This document shows positions 41,801 to 46,264 of a stretch of 46,264 bases of DNA, one piece after another. Under the pieces are notes generated by a model, which was not told the origin of the DNA, did no database searches, and saw only the letters and a program-made list of their open reading frames with translations. Source of the DNA: an uncultured Drancourtella sp. (lineage in GTDB: Bacteria; Bacillota; Clostridia; Lachnospirales; Lachnospiraceae); contig CALFLL010000059.1 of the NCBI GenBank assembly GCA_937880845.1, positions 1-46,264 on the forward strand, in the 5' to 3' direction. The translations under genes were made by a program, and so were the position numbers. Each line of letters starts with the position of its first letter. Positions within the stretch are counted from its first letter, which is position 1.

Positions 41801-44233
41801 ATGGAAAACAGATATACAAAGCAGGCAAAAGAAGTGTTGGCAGCAGCAAAAAGATATGCGAAAGAGCTGAAACATCCTTATATAGGAACAGAACATCTTC
41901 TTTTGGGATTAAAATCCGTTTTTTCCGGAGTGGCATCACAGGTACTTGAAATGAATGGACTGAAGGAAGAAGAAGTTTTAAAAGTCGTATCGGAACTGGT
42001 ATCTGTCATAGGTGAAGCTAAGGGGGAGGAGTCGGCGAAAGAAAGCCCTCGACTTTTATATATTCTGGAAGAAAGCAGAAATGAAGCGGAAAAATTGCAC
42101 GCTCCGGAAATCGGAACGGAGCATCTGCTTCTGGCAATCATACGTGACACAGAATGTGTAGCGGCTCGTATTTTGACTACTTTAAATCTGAATCTTCAAA
42201 AGATTCTGCAGGATATTTTGATCGCTATTGGGGAAAACCAAAAAAAATATATGGAAAAATCCGAAGGAAATAATGGAAATATTCTGGAACAATACTGTCA
42301 AGATCTTACGGAACTGGCTCGAAACGGGAAAATGGATCCGGTTGTGGGACGTGAACAGGAAATGCAAAGACTGATGCAGATTTTAAGCAGAAGGACAAAA
42401 AACAATCCTTGCCTGGTGGGAGAACCGGGTGTTGGGAAGACAGCCATCATCGAAGGAGTTGCTCAGAGGATTGCCAGAAGAGCCGTTCCGGAGAAGATGA
42501 GGGATAAAAAGATTCTTTCTCTGGATTTGGCAGCATTGATTGCAGGTTCAAAATACAGAGGGGAATTTGAAGAACGTATGAAACGCCTCGTCAGCGAGGT
42601 AAAGGCAGACGGAAATATTATTTTGTTCCTTGATGAAATCCATACCGTAGTCGGAGCAGGAGGAGCAGAGGGGGCAATGGATGCCTCCAATATTTTGAAA
42701 CCCTCTCTTGCAAGAGGAGAACTTCAGCTGATAGGGGCTACAACCATTGGCGAATATCGAAAATATATCGAAAAAGATGCAGCATTGGAAAGACGATTTC
42801 AACCTGTCATGGTAGAAGAACCGTCAAAGGAAGAAAGTGTAAAAATTCTGACGGGATTGAAGGAAAAATATGAACAGCATCATATGGTTTCCATTAATCA
42901 AGAAGCAATAGAAGCAGCAGTAAATTTGTCGGATCGATATATCAGTGACCGTTTTTTGCCGGATAAGGCAATTGATGTTTTGGATGAGGCATGTTCCAAA
43001 GTGGCACTGAAAGGATTTAAAGTTCCGGATACACTGGAAATGTTGGAAGAAACTCTGAAAACATCGGAGAAAGAATTGGAACAGGCAATAAAGGAACAGG
43101 ACATGGAAAGGGCTTCTTTACTTGTAAAACAAAGAGAAGAAAACAAGAAAAAGCTGGAGCAAGCGGAAAAAAGGTTTCAAAGACAAAAAAGCCGCTATAT
43201 ATCTCTCAATGAGGAGGAGATTGAACAGGTGGTATCGGAATGGACAAAAATCCCGGTACAAAAGCTCGCACAGTCAGAAAGCGACCGCCTGAAAAAATTA
43301 GAGCAGATCCTTCATAAACGGGTAATTGGTCAAAATGATGCGGTAACAGCAGTTGCAAAAGCGGTAAAAAGAGGGAGGGTCGGTTTAAAAGATCCTTCCC
43401 GTCCGGTCGGCTCGTTCTTGTTTCTTGGGCCTACCGGAGTCGGGAAAACAGAACTTTCCAAGGCATTGGCAGAAGCTTTATTTGGAAATGAAGAGTCCAT
43501 GATTCGTATTGATATGTCAGAATATATGGAGAAATACAGCGTGTCAAAGCTCATAGGATCTCCGCCGGGATATATAGGACATGAAGAAGGAGGACAGCTT
43601 AGCGAAAAAGTAAGAAGACATCCATATTCTGTCGTATTGTTTGATGAAATTGAAAAAGCACATCCGGATGTCTTTAACATTCTTCTTCAGGTTTTGGATG
43701 ACGGACATATCACAGATTCTCAGGGAAGAAAAATTGATTTCAGAAATACAGTGATTATCATGACTTCTAATGCAGGAGCACAGTCTATTGTAGATGCCAA
43801 AAAGCTTGGATTTAATACGATAAAAGACGAAAAAGAGGATTATAAGAGAATGCAGTCCAATGTAATGGAAGAAGTAAGGCGTGTTTTTAAACCGGAGTTT
43901 TTAAATCGTATTGATGAAATCATCGTATTTCACGCTCTTACAGACAAAGATTTACAGCAGATTGTAGGATTACTTTGCAAGGATCTTGTAAAACGGGCAA
44001 AAGATCAGCTTGACATTACATTAAAGATTAGAGATTCTGTGAAAAAGAAAATCGCACAATCAGGAAATGATAAAAAATATGGAGCACGTCCACTTAAAAG
44101 GGCACTTCAAAATGAATTGGAAGATCCTATGACAGAAGCTGTCTTAAACGGAGAAATCAAACGAGGAGATCAGGTAGAAGTCGGAACTTCTAAAAAAGGT
44201 ATAAAATTTATTGCAAAAAAGATAAAAAGCTAG
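41801..44233 (+). CDS. clpC: ATP-dependent Clp protease ATPase subunit ClpC
   Basis: 810 residues. Two Clp-N repeats (about 1-145), first AAA+ domain with Walker A 'GEPGVGKT' (207-214), short coiled-coil middle domain (about 410-470; shorter than ClpB), second AAA+ domain with 'GPTGVGKT' (543-550), and the ClpP-docking 'LGF' loop near 669-671. It unfolds substrates for ClpP. The short middle domain and LGF argue for ClpC rather than ClpB. mcsA, mcsB and ctsR, the usual neighbours in bacilli, are absent. Confidence 0.92.
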   Translation: MENRYTKQAKEVLAAAKRYAKELKHPYIGTEHLLLGLKSVFSGVASQVLEMNGLKEEEVLKVVSELVSVIGEAKGEESAKESPRLLYILEESRNEAEKLHAPEIGTEHLLLAIIRDTECVAARILTTLNLNLQKILQDILIAIGENQKKYMEKSEGNNGNILEQYCQDLTELARNGKMDPVVGREQEMQRLMQILSRRTKNNPCLVGEPGVGKTAIIEGVAQRIARRAVPEKMRDKKILSLDLAALIAGSKYRGEFEERMKRLVSEVKADGNIILFLDEIHTVVGAGGAEGAMDASNILKPSLARGELQLIGATTIGEYRKYIEKDAALERRFQPVMVEEPSKEESVKILTGLKEKYEQHHMVSINQEAIEAAVNLSDRYISDRFLPDKAIDVLDEACSKVALKGFKVPDTLEMLEETLKTSEKELEQAIKEQDMERASLLVKQREENKKKLEQAEKRFQRQKSRYISLNEEEIEQVVSEWTKIPVQKLAQSESDRLKKLEQILHKRVIGQNDAVTAVAKAVKRGRVGLKDPSRPVGSFLFLGPTGVGKTELSKALAEALFGNEESMIRIDMSEYMEKYSVSKLIGSPPGYIGHEEGGQLSEKVRRHPYSVVLFDEIEKAHPDVFNILLQVLDDGHITDSQGRKIDFRNTVIIMTSNAGAQSIVDAKKLGFNTIKDEKEDYKRMQSNVMEEVRRVFKPEFLNRIDEIIVFHALTDKDLQQIVGLLCKDLVKRAKDQLDITLKIRDSVKKKIAQSGNDKKYGARPLKRALQNELEDPMTEAVLNGEIKRGDQVEVGTSKKGIKFIAKKIKS

Positions 44234-44296
44234 AAAAGAAAGGCAAATTATTATATAATATGAGAAACAAAAGAATACCATTAGGAGGAATATAAA

Positions 44297-44710
44297 ATGG
44301 CTGCGGTAAAAGAGTTGTTGCGAGTAGAAACGGATGGAACACTTAGTTTTGGAGATTACACATTACCATCCAAAACCAAAGTGGAAGGTTTCGAATTCCA
44401 GGGAGATTTATATAAAGTAAAAACGTTTGAGGAAATCACTAAGTTGGAAAAAAACGGAATGCTTATCTATGAATCGGTACCTGGCACAGCAGTTGAAGGC
44501 TTCAAAGTAACAGAAAATACAGTGGAATTTGTTGTATCGGGACGGGAAGATGCCCAGTTTACAGTGGAGTTGGAAGCAGATACAGAATATACGGTATATA
44601 TGGATGACACAAACGTTGGAAAAATGAAAACAAATTTAAGCGGAAAACTCAGTGTAAGTGCAGAATTAAATGCAGATATGGGTGTAAAGATAAAAATAGT
44701 AAGAGCATAA
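44297..44710 (+). CDS. Conserved protein of unknown function, 137 residues
   Basis: Acidic, mainly beta-strand protein with no signal peptide. 'MAAVKELLRVETDGTLSFGD' and 'DLYKVKTFEEITKLEKNGM' are followed by 'YESVPGTAVEGFKV'. I recall close relatives in Lachnospiraceae databases carrying the label endosialidase, but no sialidase motif is visible, so I treat it as unknown. It has a strong ribosome-binding site (TTAGGAGG at 44281-44288) and its own terminator, which suggests an independently transcribed and possibly abundant protein. Confidence 0.75.
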   Translation: MAAVKELLRVETDGTLSFGDYTLPSKTKVEGFEFQGDLYKVKTFEEITKLEKNGMLIYESVPGTAVEGFKVTENTVEFVVSGREDAQFTVELEADTEYTVYMDDTNVGKMKTNLSGKLSVSAELNADMGVKIKIVRA

Positions 44711-44715
44711 TTAAA

Positions 44716-44758
44716 TAAAAAGGGATTTCCTGATTTGTAAAAAAAGGAAATCCCTTTT
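44716..44758 (+). terminator. Rho-independent terminator
   Basis: AAAAAGGGATTTCC (44716-44729) pairs perfectly with GGAAATCCCTTTTT (44745-44758) over a 15-nt loop. The symmetrical A/T flanks make it potentially bidirectional. Confidence 0.92.
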
Positions 44759-44787
44759 TATTACCGATTTATAAAAGGAGAAAAAAG

Positions 44788-46143
44788 ATGGCAAAAGGGA
44801 AAAAGACAGTATTTTTTTGTCAGAATTGTGGACATGAGGAAGCAAAATGGTTAGGACAATGCCCGGTTTGTAAGGAATGGAATACTTTTGTAGAGGAAAA
44901 AATGACTGTACAAAAGGGGGGATTCAAATCAGAAATAAAGAAGGCAGATATTGTACCCTTGGCAAAAGTGCAGACGAATCGGGAAGAACGTATTCGCACA
45001 GAAATACAAGAGTTGGATCGTGTTCTTGGAGGAGGGATTGTACGAGGTTCTCTTGTGTTGGTAGGCGGAGATCCCGGAATCGGAAAATCCACTCTTCTTT
45101 TGCAAGTTTGCAAAACATTAGGTGAAAAAGGAGAGGATATCATTTATATTTCGGGGGAAGAATCGGCAAGACAGATTAAACTTCGGGCAGACCGTATGGG
45201 AACATTCAATGATAAAGTCGCACTTTTATGTGAAACAAATCTGGAAACAATCGAGGAAGTGATCAGAACAAGGAAAGCCGGCATTGTTGTGATTGATTCT
45301 ATTCAGACTATATACAGTGAAGAAGTCGGTTCTGCACCGGGAAGCGTATCTCAGGTAAGAGAAGCAACGAATACACTGATGCATCTTGCAAAGGGACTTG
45401 GTATTACAATCTTTATAGTTGGGCATGTTACAAAAGAAGGAACAGTGGCCGGTCCGCGTGTTTTGGAACATATGGTAGATACGGTTTTATATTTTGAAGG
45501 AGACAGACATGCGTCTTATCGAATTTTAAGAAGTGTGAAAAATCGATTCGGATCTACAAACGAAATCGGTGTTTTTGAAATGAAAGAACATGGACTGGAA
45601 GAGGTAAAAAATCCATCAGAATTTATGCTGAACGGAAGACCTGAGCAGGCTTCCGGTTCTGTGGTTGCGTGTTCTATGGAAGGAACAAGACCGATTCTTT
45701 TGGAAATACAGGCATTAGTGTGTCGTACAAATTTTGGTATGCCTCGAAGGACGGCAGCGGGAACAGATTACAACAGGGTGAATCTTTTGATGGCAGTTGT
45801 AGAAAAAAGACTGGGAATCGCACTAGGCGACTGTGACGCATATGTAAATATTGCAGGTGGGATTAAGATGAATGAACCTGCAATCGATCTTGGAATCATT
45901 CTTTCTATTATATCAAGTTATCAAAACAAAGTGGTGGATGAAAAAATGATCGTGTTTGGAGAAGTCGGTCTAAGCGGAGAAGTACGTGCAGTCAGCATGC
46001 CAAAACAGAGAGTGTCGGAAGCAAAAAAACTTGGATTTAAAACATGCATGATGCCGGAAGTATCAAAAGAATTGGTAGGAAAGATAGAAGGAATAAAAAT
46101 TATAGGTGTAAAAAATATAGGAGAGGCGATTCAATATTTATAA
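44788..46143 (+). CDS. radA: DNA repair protein RadA (Sms)
   Basis: 451 residues. Zinc finger with Cys11, Cys14, Cys25 and Cys28, then a RecA-like core with Walker A 'GGDPGIGKS' (93-101), the RadA-specific 'KNRFG' motif (251-255), and a C-terminal Lon-protease-like domain with 'RVNLLMAVVEKRLGIALG'. RadA is a branch-migration helicase acting in recombination. AAAAGGAG lies 7-10 nt upstream of the ATG. Confidence 0.96.
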   Translation: MAKGKKTVFFCQNCGHEEAKWLGQCPVCKEWNTFVEEKMTVQKGGFKSEIKKADIVPLAKVQTNREERIRTEIQELDRVLGGGIVRGSLVLVGGDPGIGKSTLLLQVCKTLGEKGEDIIYISGEESARQIKLRADRMGTFNDKVALLCETNLETIEEVIRTRKAGIVVIDSIQTIYSEEVGSAPGSVSQVREATNTLMHLAKGLGITIFIVGHVTKEGTVAGPRVLEHMVDTVLYFEGDRHASYRILRSVKNRFGSTNEIGVFEMKEHGLEEVKNPSEFMLNGRPEQASGSVVACSMEGTRPILLEIQALVCRTNFGMPRRTAAGTDYNRVNLLMAVVEKRLGIALGDCDAYVNIAGGIKMNEPAIDLGIILSIISSYQNKVVDEKMIVFGEVGLSGEVRAVSMPKQRVSEAKKLGFKTCMMPEVSKELVGKIEGIKIIGVKNIGEAIQYL

Positions 46144-46222
46144 GTTCAGCCATAAGAAAGGTGAGGGGAGAATTTTTCATAAAAGTAGATGCAAAAAAAG
46201 TCGAAAAAGATAAAAAAAGGTG

Positions 46223-46251
46223 TTGACATTTATAAGGGGAGGTGATAAGAT
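46223..46251 (+). promoter_or_regulatory. Near-consensus promoter at the right edge
   Basis: TTGACA (46223-46228), 17-bp spacer, TAAGAT (46246-46251), overlapped by a TATAAC at 46251-46256. Strong boxes this close to consensus often serve stable-RNA or highly expressed genes, but the transcribed unit is outside the window. Confidence 0.7.
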
Positions 46252-46264
46252 ATAACACGTTCCG

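Overview
The window joins two very different pieces of DNA. About 1-5865 is GC-rich, carries plasmid/phage/ICE-type genes and is full of broken reading frames. About 5866-46264 is AT-rich, densely packed, almost entirely plus-strand and free of visible frame damage. The right-hand part looks like the chromosome of a spore-forming gut Clostridia member, most likely Lachnospiraceae: it has addAB instead of recBCD, an alpha/beta small acid-soluble spore protein, a PucR/CdaR-like regulator next to ftsEX-pcsB-ctp, a pyrC-F-K-D-E run, and a radA neighbour protein I associate with this family. Family level is an inference; no rRNA lies in the window. The GC-rich piece could come from an actinobacterial (Coriobacteriia-like) mobile element, but that is a guess from composition.

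Left region (1-5865): a cluster of CTGACACACT palindromes (276-464); a promoter, structured leader and strong hairpin terminator (723-947) ahead of a small excisionase-like HTH gene; a frameshifted P4/D5-type primase-helicase; a frameshifted coiled-coil gene meeting a truncated gene on the opposite strand; a frameshifted small ORF with its own promoter; a ribbon-helix-helix protein; and a BcgI-like (Type IIB) restriction-modification locus whose methyltransferase body has been deleted and whose specificity subunit is cut off at the junction. The specificity gene runs straight into the C-terminal half of a host CPBP-family membrane protease, so the junction is either an illegitimate recombination or an assembly chimera.

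Chromosomal part, left to right: ComEC-like metallo-beta-lactamase-fold protein and a two-component system (6.5-9.6 kb); ung, an ArsR/CadC-like regulator, a TPR lipoprotein, hflX, addB, addA, a DUF1294 protein and crcB (9.7-20.2 kb); a PadR-DUF1700-DUF4097 envelope module (20.4-22.2 kb); a spore SASP and a divergent WecB/TagA glycosyltransferase (22.3-23.3 kb); a PucR-like regulator with ftsE, ftsX, a PcsB-type peptidoglycan hydrolase and a C-terminal processing protease (23.5-28.6 kb), which fits septal cell-wall remodelling; the pyrimidine genes pyrC, pyrF, pyrK, pyrD, pyrE (28.7-33.4 kb); a tiny membrane protein, a VanZ-like protein, a basic membrane protein and an N-terminally extended M29 aminopeptidase (33.4-36.5 kb); the purine genes purE, purM, purN, purD behind a promoter with a large inverted repeat (36.6-40.2 kb); cysK; GntR-clpC; a conserved small protein and radA (40.4-46.1 kb). 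The window ends in a near-consensus promoter pointing right.

No clear new defence or other system stands out. The most unusual material is the leader RNA and palindrome cluster upstream of the decayed primase operon, and the deleted BcgI-like locus.
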